A DNA stretch of 11,000 bases from Desulfotignum sp. (GTDB lineage: Bacteria; Desulfobacterota; Desulfobacteria; Desulfobacterales; Desulfobacteraceae). Each line of letters opens with the position of its first letter. The stretch's first letter is position 1. The stretch covers positions 1 to 11,000 of the forward strand of contig JAABSS010000385.1 of NCBI GenBank assembly GCA_011390235.1, read 5' to 3'. The notes beneath the pieces were generated by a model. The model was not told the origin of the DNA. It did not search any database and worked only from the letters and a program-made list of their open reading frames with translations. This document shows, one piece after another, positions 1-6,030 of this stretch. The position numbers and the translations under genes are program-made.

Positions 1-123
1 GTCTGTATCGGTTTTGCCGGCAAACGGGTAGATGGTGCCGATGCCGAAGTCAAACCCGGAGGTCATGAAAAATACCGCCCATAAAAGGCCCCACAGGAAA
101 AACCAGATCGTTTGCAGTTCCAT
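1..123 (-). CDS. cydB: Cytochrome bd ubiquinol oxidase subunit II, N-terminal part (cut by window edge)
   Basis: Only the first 41 codons are in the window; the gene runs off the left edge. The peptide starts MELQTIWFFLWGLLWAVFF and goes on to a GFDFGIG motif (residues 23-29), matching the first transmembrane helix and the conserved GFD-G signature of CydB. CydB pairs with CydA in the membrane to form the quinol-oxidising, oxygen-reducing bd oxidase. The start is supported by an AAGGAG ribosome binding site about 10 bases upstream. It lies 17 bases after the cydA stop on the same strand, so the two are surely co-transcribed. Identification rests on a short stretch plus its position behind cydA. 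Confidence 0.9.
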   Translation of the reverse strand, partial: MELQTIWFFLWGLLWAVFFMTSGFDFGIGTIYPFAGKTDTD

Positions 124-140
124 TATTTATGTACTCCTTT

Positions 141-1451
141 TTATCGGGTTGCGGCTTCAGGGCCTTCTTTAACAGTTTTGGCCATCAAAAAGAATCCCAC
201 CGCTCCCAGCAGACCGTACACCAGAATAAATCCCATCAATGAGGTGAACACCTGGGTGGTGGATACAGGGGAGACAGCTTCTGCAGTTTTCATCAGGCCG
301 TATACGATCCAGGGCTGCCTGCCCACCTCTGATACGATCCACCCCATCTCTATGGCAATATAGGGCAAAGGAAGGGAAAACATCATGATTTTCAGGTAGA
401 AGGGGTTTTCCAGCAGTTTGTTGCGTTTGAACCATCCGTAAACGGTCAGCAGGATAAACAGGGTGCCCAGCCCCACCATGGTTCTGAAACCGATGAATGT
501 AAGCAGCACCGGGGGCCGCTCATCTTTGGGGATATCCCGCAGCCCCGTGACTTCGGCATTGAAATCATGAAATCCCAGAAAGCTCAAGATACCGGGAATC
601 GCACCTATTTCAATACTGTTTCTTTCATTTTCCTCATCCGGGATGGCAAACAGCACCAGGGGTGCCCGGGTCTGGGTTTCCCAGTGGGATTCCATGGCAG
701 CCAGCTTGGCCGGCTGGGTCTTGGATACATTCACCCCGTGCATATCCCCGGTGACGGCAACCAGGACAGCACTGACAAGACCCACCACCAGACCGATACG
801 GAAAGAGGGCTCAAATACATCCAGATGCTGTTTTTTCAGCAGATGCCAGGCAGAGACACCCATGAGGAAAAAAGCGGACAGCAGCAGGGCTGAGGGTATC
901 ACATGAATGATTTCCAGAATGCCGTGTTTGTTGGTGATCAGGGCAAAAAAACTGTCCAGTTCGGCTCTGCCGTCCCGGATCACATACCCCACAGGATTTT
1001 GCATAAACCCGTTGGCCAGCAGGATCCACACAGCCGACATGTTTCCGGCAAAGGCAATGAGCCACATTACCCCGGCATGGGCTTTGGCGGACAGCTTTTT
1101 CCACCCGAAGATCCAGATGCCGATAAAGGTGGATTCCAGAAAAAACGCCACAGATGCCTCAATGGCCAGAAGCGAGCCGAAAATATCCCCCACATAAGCG
1201 GAATATCTTGACCAGTTGGTGCCGAACTGAAATTCCAGGGTGATACCCGTGACCACGCCCAGAGCGAAATTGATCAAAAACAGCTTTCCCCAGAATTTGG
1301 TCATGCGCAGATAGGTTTCATCCCCGGTCCTGGCATATTTGGTTTCCATGTAGGCAATAAGAATGGAAAGCCCCAGGGTCAAAGGGACAAACAGAAAATG
1401 GAACATGGTGGCTGCGGCAAACTGCAGTCGGGACAAAAAAACCGGATCCAT
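141..1451 (-). CDS. cydA: Cytochrome bd ubiquinol oxidase subunit I (short Q-loop type)
   Basis: Membrane subunit of the bd-type terminal oxidase, which oxidises quinol and reduces O2 to water; 436 aa, with about nine hydrophobic segments. Heme ligands expected from E. coli CydA can be placed: His18 (E. coli His19), His183 (His186, heme b558), Met325 in the FRTMVGLG stretch (Met393, heme b558) and Glu375 just before the family signature GRQPW at 377-381. Acidic residues Glu99 and Glu107 of the proposed proton path are also present. The quinol-binding Q-loop starts with KLAAMESHWET (residues 249-259) and is short: the protein lacks the extra C-terminal Q-loop insertion that makes the E. coli protein 522 aa. 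Start chosen at MDPVF with a GGAGGA site 6-11 bases upstream. In anaerobes this oxidase mostly serves oxygen defence or microaerobic respiration; it has its own promoter and does not appear to belong to the neighbouring sigma-54 operon. Confidence 0.97.
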   Translation of the reverse strand: MDPVFLSRLQFAAATMFHFLFVPLTLGLSILIAYMETKYARTGDETYLRMTKFWGKLFLINFALGVVTGITLEFQFGTNWSRYSAYVGDIFGSLLAIEASVAFFLESTFIGIWIFGWKKLSAKAHAGVMWLIAFAGNMSAVWILLANGFMQNPVGYVIRDGRAELDSFFALITNKHGILEIIHVIPSALLLSAFFLMGVSAWHLLKKQHLDVFEPSFRIGLVVGLVSAVLVAVTGDMHGVNVSKTQPAKLAAMESHWETQTRAPLVLFAIPDEENERNSIEIGAIPGILSFLGFHDFNAEVTGLRDIPKDERPPVLLTFIGFRTMVGLGTLFILLTVYGWFKRNKLLENPFYLKIMMFSLPLPYIAIEMGWIVSEVGRQPWIVYGLMKTAEAVSPVSTTQVFTSLMGFILVYGLLGAVGFFLMAKTVKEGPEAATR

Positions 1452-1564
1452 TGATTCCTCCAGATATAGTGTTTAAAGCCAAATCTCAGATTGGAAAAAG
1501 CAATTCATATGCCATCATATGGAAAAAAGTGATGATCCCTGCCAAAAATACTGAAAACTGATAT

Positions 1565-1593
1565 ACTATAGCCAATTTGGTTCAGGTTTTCAA
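1565..1593 (-). promoter_or_regulatory. Candidate sigma-70-type promoter for cydAB
   Basis: On the minus strand, TTGAAA (1588-1593) and TATAGT (1565-1570) are separated by exactly 17 bases. Both boxes are close to the TTGACA/TATAAT consensus. Transcription would begin near 1558, giving a leader of about 107 nt before the cydA start. No TGGCAC-N5-TTGC sigma-54 core is visible here, unlike at the two promoters further along. Predicted from sequence only. Confidence 0.55.
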
Positions 1594-1654
1594 GTATGTT
1601 TGGGTATATTGTATGCAGGACGGGACGGGAGAGTGTCTCTGGTGGACAGATATT

Positions 1655-1672
1655 TGATACATATATGTATCA
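1655..1672. promoter_or_regulatory. 18-bp perfect palindrome, candidate operator
   Basis: TGATACATATATGTATCA is a perfect 18-bp palindrome. It lies just downstream of the octaheme/cytochrome b operon terminator and about 62 bp upstream of the -35 box of the predicted cydAB promoter. That position would suit a regulator binding site. It does not match the spacing of an FNR/CRP half-site pair (TTGAT-N4-ATCAA) nor a Rex site. It could instead be an AT-rich cruciform or part of an extended terminator structure. Confidence 0.35.
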
Positions 1673-1674
1673 TT

Positions 1675-1706
1675 CAAAGCCCCGGACAAAGATGCCCGGG
1701 GCTTTG
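1675..1706 (-). terminator. Hairpin terminator of the rhodanese-octaheme-cytochrome b operon
   Basis: CAAAGCCCCGG (1675-1685) and CCGGGGCTTTG (1696-1706) form a perfect 11-bp stem with a 10-nt loop. It begins 26 bases downstream of the cytochrome b stop codon on the minus strand and precedes the cydAB promoter. The stem ends in CUUUG but no long U tract follows, so termination may be weaker than in a classical intrinsic terminator, or Rho-assisted. The position between two same-strand operons supports the call. Confidence 0.6.
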
Positions 1707-1731
1707 CATATCAGGAGGGAATAAACAGAAT

Positions 1732-2373
1732 TTATGCTTTTTTGGTGGCCTTGGTTTCCCACTCTTCTATTTTTGTGGTATCGTAAATTTCTTCCCATCC
1801 GGTGATCATGCCCTTTATGTGGCTGAAAAGGGAATGCCCGGTGGTGGTCATGTAGATGTGAATGATCAAAAAATTGAGCAGCAGAAAAGCAGCCAGTGTA
1901 TGAATAAAAGCGATGGGTACCAGTGAGACATCCCCCAGACTGTTGTACAGGTAGTACAACAGCCCGGTGATCATTTGCACCGGCAGGAGCATGGCGGAGA
2001 TACCCAGGTAGGCCAGGCGCTGCAGGGGATTGTGTTTGGCGCCCGGTGTTTTCTGCACCGGGTGATCCTGGCCGTGGAAAATGCCCCAGGCATAGTACAG
2101 GGCCACGTCAAAGAGTTTTCGGGTTGTCGGAATATACTGTTTCCATTCACCGGTGATGATCAACCAGAAGGCAAAGAAGGCAAAGGAACCCAGCCAGAAC
2201 AGTCCGATGAAGTTGTGCAGTTCTACAGCAGTTTCGAATCCCGTCAGGGTATAGAGTCCATGAACCTCGAAACCGGTGATCATGAGAAAGATGATCATCA
2301 ATGCCTGGAACCAGTGCCAGAAGCGTTCGAACCGGGTGTACAGGTAAACTTTTGTCATTGTTTTCTCGTTCAT
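1732..2373 (-). CDS. Membrane cytochrome b subunit (hydrogenase/thiosulfate reductase cytochrome b type)
   Basis: 213 aa integral membrane protein with four long hydrophobic segments (about residues 21-38, 53-75, 121-142, 153-175). Histidines sit where heme b ligands are expected in the Ni/Fe-hydrogenase and thiosulfate-reductase cytochrome b family: His20 in RFERFWHW, His53 in ELHNFIGL, His158 in FIHTL and His172 in IIHIY. Such subunits pass electrons between the quinone pool and a periplasmic partner. Here the partner is almost certainly the octaheme cytochrome encoded just upstream, whose stop codon is only 4 bases away. The start at MNEKT is chosen because GGAGGAG (2381-2387), lying inside the last codons of the upstream gene, is correctly spaced for it; a longer frame to 2439 would lack a site and overlap the upstream gene. 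It is the last gene of its operon; a terminator hairpin follows. Confidence 0.88.
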   Translation of the reverse strand: MNEKTMTKVYLYTRFERFWHWFQALMIIFLMITGFEVHGLYTLTGFETAVELHNFIGLFWLGSFAFFAFWLIITGEWKQYIPTTRKLFDVALYYAWGIFHGQDHPVQKTPGAKHNPLQRLAYLGISAMLLPVQMITGLLYYLYNSLGDVSLVPIAFIHTLAAFLLLNFLIIHIYMTTTGHSLFSHIKGMITGWEEIYDTTKIEEWETKATKKA

Positions 2374-2377
2374 TGCG

Positions 2378-4102
2378 CTACTCCTCCCTGCCGTTACGGG
2401 TGAAAAACCGGCCCAGCCCGTGGAGCGTAACGCCGGCAAGGGCCCCCAGTACCGCGATCAGGCCAATGGTGTCCACAATGGCGAACTTGTCCCGGCCCGG
2501 CATGTAGATACCGGTGATGCCGGCCAGGCGCGAGTTGTCCCGGGTGTGGCATTGGATGCAGTCCAGGGATTTTTCCGCCGGTGCCACCATATGGGTGATG
2601 GGAAAGGCATAGGTGGTTTCCACATAGTCGAATTCTCCTGAATAGGGCACATCCAGGGTCTGATTGCCTATGGTGATGGCCTCATCCATGTCAAAGGTGG
2701 TCCAGAACCCTTTGGGACCGGAAAGCAGCGGGGCCACCAGCTGTTTGTTGATTTTGTCGTAAGGCTGTTTTCCCCGGTGGATCTTGAAAGGATGAATCCG
2801 CGCATTGGGGTCATCAGGCGATCCCAGCGGATGGCTCACCTCAACAATCTGCTGGGGATCTATTTCATCTTTGATGCCGATATTGTCAAAGGACCCGTTG
2901 TACCAGGAATACTGGGGTACCACATTTTTTGCCCAGATGAAATCGCCTTTTATGGATTTGTAGACAGGCTTGCCGAATTCTCCTTTTTCCACATACGGCC
3001 TGCCGTCCTTCATTTTGCCGGCTGTTGTCCAGTCCCACCACATCATTGTGGGGTTGACCCGGGCAAATTCCGGGATATGGCAGCTCTGACAGGCTACTTT
3101 GTCGGTATGGTCGTTCATTTTTGTGGAGGCGCTGTGGGGGGTGGCACTGTGACAGGATTCACAAGTGATTTTGGAGGCCATATCATCCTGGATCAGGCTT
3201 TTACGTTCCGCAGCAGCAGGCCGGGTATACAGCCTGCCTGCAATATGGTGTTTTACCGTGGTATGACACCTGGTGCAGGAAAAATCAGCACCGTCTGCTG
3301 CCATGTGAACATCGAGCATCCGGTTGGGTTTGGCCAGGGAGGTATCCAGGTCCCCGTGTTTGACACCATCGCCCCCACCGCCTTTGAAGTGGCATTCACC
3401 GCAGTTGTTCCGTCCGGGAAGCGTGACATTCTGTACTGCTGTCCGTATACCGGATTGCAGCTCTTCAACGATTTCCAATATATCCGGGTCATCATCTCCT
3501 TCAAAGGCAGCCAGGTCTGCAAAGGTTTCCTTGAACGGAAATTTTTCTTCTCCGTGACAGGCCAGGCAGTTGACCAGCCCATCCTTGCCGTCCCAGCCGG
3601 CATGACAGCTCAGGCAGCTCTTGTCTTCCATGGCATTGCCGGAAATACAGAAGTTGTTTACTGCATGGCCTGCTTTGCCGTTCATGATCCCGGGTTTTTC
3701 AGAGGGTACTTCCCAGGTCCAGTGGATGGTTTCTTCAAACTGCATGGCTGCATCAGTATGACAGGAAAGGCAGGCCTGTGTGATCTGGTCTCCGGATGTG
3801 AAGTTCTGGTCCAGCTCTGTCAGTTTGCTGTGATCCACCGTTGTCCAGTGTTTGTCGGTCCGGACCGCCTGTTTGGCCAGTTGCAGTCCTAATGCCTCTT
3901 GATCTTGTGCGGCTGCGGCCACCGATGCCGCCGGACCGGTGACGGCCAGGATGCCGAAAACCAGCACCGCCGCCAGTGCCGCCGTCCACCGGGACGCAGG
4001 GGATGCCGGCCGGTATGCATCCTTTGTACAACCGTCTGCAGTTTTTGCCTGGACGTTTTTTGCCGGACCGACCCGGTCTTTTTGCTTCAGATGTATTCCC
4101 AT
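2378..4102 (-). CDS. Octaheme c-type cytochrome, tetrathionate reductase (OTR) family, membrane-attached
   Basis: 574 aa with exactly eight CxxCH heme-binding motifs, at residues 111-115, 163-167, 179-183, 234-238, 276-280, 314-318, 338-342 and 515-519. The number, the long heme-free stretch (about 343-514) before the last motif, and the overall length fit the octaheme tetrathionate reductase family, typified by Shewanella OTR, which reduces tetrathionate, nitrite and hydroxylamine in vitro. The N-terminus carries a long polar lead (1-38), then a hydrophobic stretch (about 39-58) ending in an Ala-rich SVAAAA cleavage-like region, so it is exported. A second hydrophobic segment (about 541-560) followed by Arg-rich residues suggests a C-terminal membrane anchor. 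The protein is thus a periplasmic, membrane-held reductase candidate fed by the cytochrome b made from the next gene. Start at MGIHL has a GGAGG site five bases upstream. The physiological substrate is not known. Confidence 0.9.
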   Translation of the reverse strand: MGIHLKQKDRVGPAKNVQAKTADGCTKDAYRPASPASRWTAALAAVLVFGILAVTGPAASVAAAAQDQEALGLQLAKQAVRTDKHWTTVDHSKLTELDQNFTSGDQITQACLSCHTDAAMQFEETIHWTWEVPSEKPGIMNGKAGHAVNNFCISGNAMEDKSCLSCHAGWDGKDGLVNCLACHGEEKFPFKETFADLAAFEGDDDPDILEIVEELQSGIRTAVQNVTLPGRNNCGECHFKGGGGDGVKHGDLDTSLAKPNRMLDVHMAADGADFSCTRCHTTVKHHIAGRLYTRPAAAERKSLIQDDMASKITCESCHSATPHSASTKMNDHTDKVACQSCHIPEFARVNPTMMWWDWTTAGKMKDGRPYVEKGEFGKPVYKSIKGDFIWAKNVVPQYSWYNGSFDNIGIKDEIDPQQIVEVSHPLGSPDDPNARIHPFKIHRGKQPYDKINKQLVAPLLSGPKGFWTTFDMDEAITIGNQTLDVPYSGEFDYVETTYAFPITHMVAPAEKSLDCIQCHTRDNSRLAGITGIYMPGRDKFAIVDTIGLIAVLGALAGVTLHGLGRFFTRNGREE

Positions 4103-4124
4103 AATGCCTCCAAAAAGAGATCAG

Positions 4125-4160
4125 GCTGCCGCGCCGGCAGGTCCGGAAGGATCTGCCGGC
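4125..4160 (-). promoter_or_regulatory. Competing GC-rich hairpins in the leader of the octaheme gene
   Basis: In the 72-bp gap before the octaheme gene, an 8-bp stem pairs 4133-4140 with 4153-4160 (core CCGGCAG/CTGCCGG). A second, mutually exclusive 6-bp stem pairs 4126-4131 with 4135-4140 around a 3-nt loop. On the transcribed strand a CTCTTTTT run follows at 4113-4120, shortly before the ribosome binding site. This could be a partial terminator, attenuator or mRNA-stability hairpin setting the ratio of the small cytochrome to the octaheme protein. Function is inferred from position alone. Confidence 0.35.
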
Positions 4161-4174
4161 TGCGGGGAACCGGT

Positions 4175-4525
4175 TTAGCTGCATGTGGCAGGTGCGGGGG
4201 AGTCCTTGGCAAATGCATGGAAATAGGCATGGATATCCTTGATATCCTGGTCGGATATGGCATCCCATTGTGCCTGGCAGCCAAATGCCTCAAAGTTGCG
4301 GGATTCGAAAATCTGTTTCCATTCGGCCCGGGTCATGTCAGCCGGGCTGACAGTGGGGGAGGGGGAATCCACGCCCCCGTTTTCATGGCAGGCCTTGATC
4401 ACTTTGCGGTAGGTGTATTTGCCTTTGCGTTCGTTGCCGTCCGGGGCGTCATCGGCAAACACGGCGGGAACGGATCCCAGGGTGAAAAGGGCCAGGGTGA
4501 AAAAAACAAGCATCTTTTTAAACAT
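4175..4525 (-). CDS. Small secreted cytochrome c-like protein with single-cysteine heme motif
   Basis: 116 aa with a clear signal peptide (MFKKM charged start, hydrophobic 6-20, likely cleavage after VFA at 24), leaving about 92 periplasmic residues. After it comes GKYTYRKVIKACHENGG, which aligns without gaps to the usual class I cytochrome c stretch around CxxCH, but the first heme cysteine is replaced by Ile43, leaving IKACH (43-47). The rest (Trp69, Trp87, the helix ending DIHAYFHAF) looks like a small monoheme cytochrome C-terminal helix. Other cysteines are Cys83 and Cys115; Met64 could be a distal ligand. It may bind heme by one thioether bond, bind it without attachment, or have lost heme and act as a binding or accessory subunit. 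Start MFKKM is set by an AAAGGAG site; the longer frame from 4549 reads through that site. It sits between the rhodanese and octaheme genes, so it probably serves the same pathway. Confidence 0.8.
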   Translation of the reverse strand: MFKKMLVFFTLALFTLGSVPAVFADDAPDGNERKGKYTYRKVIKACHENGGVDSPSPTVSPADMTRAEWKQIFESRNFEAFGCQAQWDAISDQDIKDIHAYFHAFAKDSPAPATCS

Positions 4526-4658
4526 GGGTAACTCTCCTTTGTCTGTCATTGTCTGGATCTTACTCTTTTTTTTCTCAAATGTCTTTCTTAATTATTTTTT
4601 GGTTCACCCTCAATATTCAAATGAATTCAATTCAGAGGATGACTTCCGGTTTATCGGA

Positions 4659-5756
4659 CTATTTGGGCGCCTTGATGGTATAGGTGCCGTCTTTTTTAAA
4701 ACTGATCTGGGCTTCCACATAGTATACATCGGTCAGAGACTCTCTGACATCCTTGGTCATGTAATAGGCCTCCCCGCTTCTGGCACCGGTGGAACAGATA
4801 AACACAACGGGCTTGTCCGCGGGAAATCCGGGAATTTTATCTTCCAGGTCCCCCACCGGGATGTTCACGGCAGTCGTAAAATGGCCTTTGGCAAATTCAT
4901 CCGGGTCCCGGGTGTCTATCAGCATGATGGATTCCGGATTCTTGGTGATAATGGTTTTAAACCGGTCCAGGTCAATGGAACCCTCGATTTCGCCTGCCTT
5001 GACTGCCACAGTATCAGCAGCTGCGCCAAATTGTTTTTTCCATTCAGGGTATCCCAAAGCAAACACGGATACATCTTTGTATCCCATGACAAGGGCCCTG
5101 GCAGCACTTTTGTGGCTCAAACGGCATTCAAGCCCACCGCAATAGAAAATAACGGGGGTTTCGAGGCTCCGGGGCAGTTTGCCGGACAGTTCATCAAAAT
5201 GGGTAAAAGGAATGCTGATGGCTGTGGGAATATGGCCTTTGTCGTACTTGGGTTTCTGGGGACGGGCGTCCACCACCAGGGTTTTGTTTTCCGCAATTTT
5301 TGCAGCCACATACTCTGCTGATACAGCTGCATAGGCCCCGGGCTGATTCATATATTCCGGAAATCCCTTGGCAAAAACCTTTACATTGGTATAGCCCAGC
5401 TTTTGTGCTTTTCTGGCGGATTTGTGGCTGAGTTTGCATTCCACACCCCCGCAGTAATAGATGAGCAGGGCGTTTTTGTCTTTGGGCAGAAGATCAATTT
5501 TTTTGTCAAAATCAGTGAACGGAATGCTCACGGCACCGGGTATGTGCCCTTTGATATACATGGGTTTGTAAGGCCGTGCATCGATGATCATGACATTGTC
5601 AGCCATGGGTACGGTGACATGGGAAATGACAAAATCCGCCTCCACAATGTCGTGGTACATCCAGTCTTCGGCAGCCAGGGCATGCATGGCGGCGGTCAAA
5701 AGAATCAGGCAGGCTGCCATGGCAAGAAACGTGTGTTTTAATGGATGAATGTTCAT
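4659..5756 (-). CDS. Secreted protein with three rhodanese domains
   Basis: 365 aa, signal peptide at about 1-29 (HALA-AED cleavage region), then three rhodanese-like domains. Domain 1 (about 36-137) has the substrate-entry signature DARPYKPMYIKGHIPGA and active loop CGGVECKLS (Cys102, Cys107). Domain 2 (about 145-241) is a close copy of domain 1, with DARPQKPKYDKGHIP and loop CGGLECRLS (Cys206, Cys211). Domain 3 (about 262-357) is divergent, with DTRDPDEFAKGH and a classical loop CSTGARSG (Cys321). Rhodaneses carry sulfane sulfur, or sometimes selenium, as a persulfide on the first loop cysteine; the second cysteine in loops 1 and 2 is unusual. As first gene of the operon ending in the octaheme reductase and cytochrome b, it may bind, deliver or accept sulfur groups in the periplasm. 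Start supported by AGGAGA at 5761-5766. Confidence 0.92.
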   Translation of the reverse strand: MNIHPLKHTFLAMAACLILLTAAMHALAAEDWMYHDIVEADFVISHVTVPMADNVMIIDARPYKPMYIKGHIPGAVSIPFTDFDKKIDLLPKDKNALLIYYCGGVECKLSHKSARKAQKLGYTNVKVFAKGFPEYMNQPGAYAAVSAEYVAAKIAENKTLVVDARPQKPKYDKGHIPTAISIPFTHFDELSGKLPRSLETPVIFYCGGLECRLSHKSAARALVMGYKDVSVFALGYPEWKKQFGAAADTVAVKAGEIEGSIDLDRFKTIITKNPESIMLIDTRDPDEFAKGHFTTAVNIPVGDLEDKIPGFPADKPVVFICSTGARSGEAYYMTKDVRESLTDVYYVEAQISFKKDGTYTIKAPK

Positions 5757-5810
5757 GGTTTCTCCTAATGGTTTGATGGTTATTTTACATAATGATTTTA
5801 TTTTGTTTGC

Positions 5811-5831
5811 GGATACTTTCGCAGGGTATCC
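5811..5831 (-). promoter_or_regulatory. Hairpin in the leader of the rhodanese operon
   Basis: GGATAC (5811-5816) and GTATCC (5826-5831) form a 6-bp stem with a 9-nt loop in the roughly 90-nt leader predicted downstream of the sigma-54 promoter. It may only stabilise the 5' end of the mRNA. No known riboswitch fold is recognised. Confidence 0.25.
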
Positions 5832-5855
5832 ATGGTTTTGTATGTATAATCAAGA

Positions 5856-5871
5856 AGCAAGCTATGTGCCA
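5856..5871 (-). promoter_or_regulatory. Sigma-54 (-24/-12) promoter of the rhodanese-octaheme operon
   Basis: The minus strand reads TGGCACATAGCTTGCT, which is the sigma-54 consensus TGGCAC-N5-TTGCW without a mismatch. The -24 GG is at 5869-5870 and the -12 GC at 5857-5858. Transcription would start near 5845, giving a leader of about 90 nt before the rhodanese start. Sigma-54 promoters need an AAA+ activator, and one is encoded immediately on the other side of this intergenic region. Confidence 0.82.
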
Positions 5872-5920
5872 TCTGGAAAAAAAATGGTGAAATATTTTAT
5901 AACAGATTTTTTTTTAAGGA

Positions 5921-5954
5921 TTTTTATGATTGAAACCATAAAAAATTTTTATGG
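5921..5954. repeat. AT-rich inverted repeats between activator sites and sigma-54 promoter
   Basis: TTTTTATG occurs at 5921-5928 and 5946-5953, with its complement CATAAAAA at 5937-5944. The last two are halves of a perfect 9-bp inverted repeat, CCATAAAAAATTTTTATGG (5936-5954). This tract lies between the half-site cluster at 5989-6020 and the -24 box at 5870, where bent DNA or an IHF-type protein often helps looping at sigma-54 promoters. No clean IHF consensus was found. Confidence 0.35.
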
Positions 5955-5988
5955 AAAATGGTGCTGGTGTTGCCAAAGTGCTAATCAT

Positions 5989-6020
5989 GTGTTAATGTGT
6001 TACTTAACACTTGGTTAACA
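5989..6020. promoter_or_regulatory. Candidate enhancer (UAS): cluster of TGTTAA/TTAACA half-sites
   Basis: Four half-sites are packed here: TGTTAA (5990-5995), TGTTAC (5998-6003), TTAACA (6004-6009) and TTAACA (6015-6020). They form GTGTTA-CT-TAACAC (5997-6010) and a wider GTGTTAA-N8-TTAACAC pair (5989-6010); the last two copies are 11 bp apart, about one helical turn. The cluster is about 120-150 bp upstream of the left sigma-54 promoter, a typical enhancer distance, and ends at the regulator's own ribosome binding site, which would suit autoregulation. Binding by the adjacent activator is inferred. A Rex site (TTGTTAA-N4-TTAACAA) is an alternative, but the spacing does not fit. Confidence 0.55.
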
Positions 6021-6030
6021 GGAGGAAGAC

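Noticed and set aside
2777..3892. 371-codon open frame on the plus strand opposite the octaheme gene
   Set aside because: It covers the eight-heme coding region in antisense. The apparent protein has no family features and is explained by codon bias on the other strand.
5793..5834. Short upstream open frame of 11 codons in the leader of the rhodanese operon
   Set aside because: No ribosome binding site precedes it, and the peptide shows no attenuator-like codon run.
5989..6010. Rex-type redox repressor site
   Set aside because: The half-sites resemble Rex (TTGTTAA / TTAACAA), but the gaps (2 or 8 bases between arms) do not match the usual Rex spacing, and a sigma-54 enhancer fits the context better. 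It is kept as an alternative.
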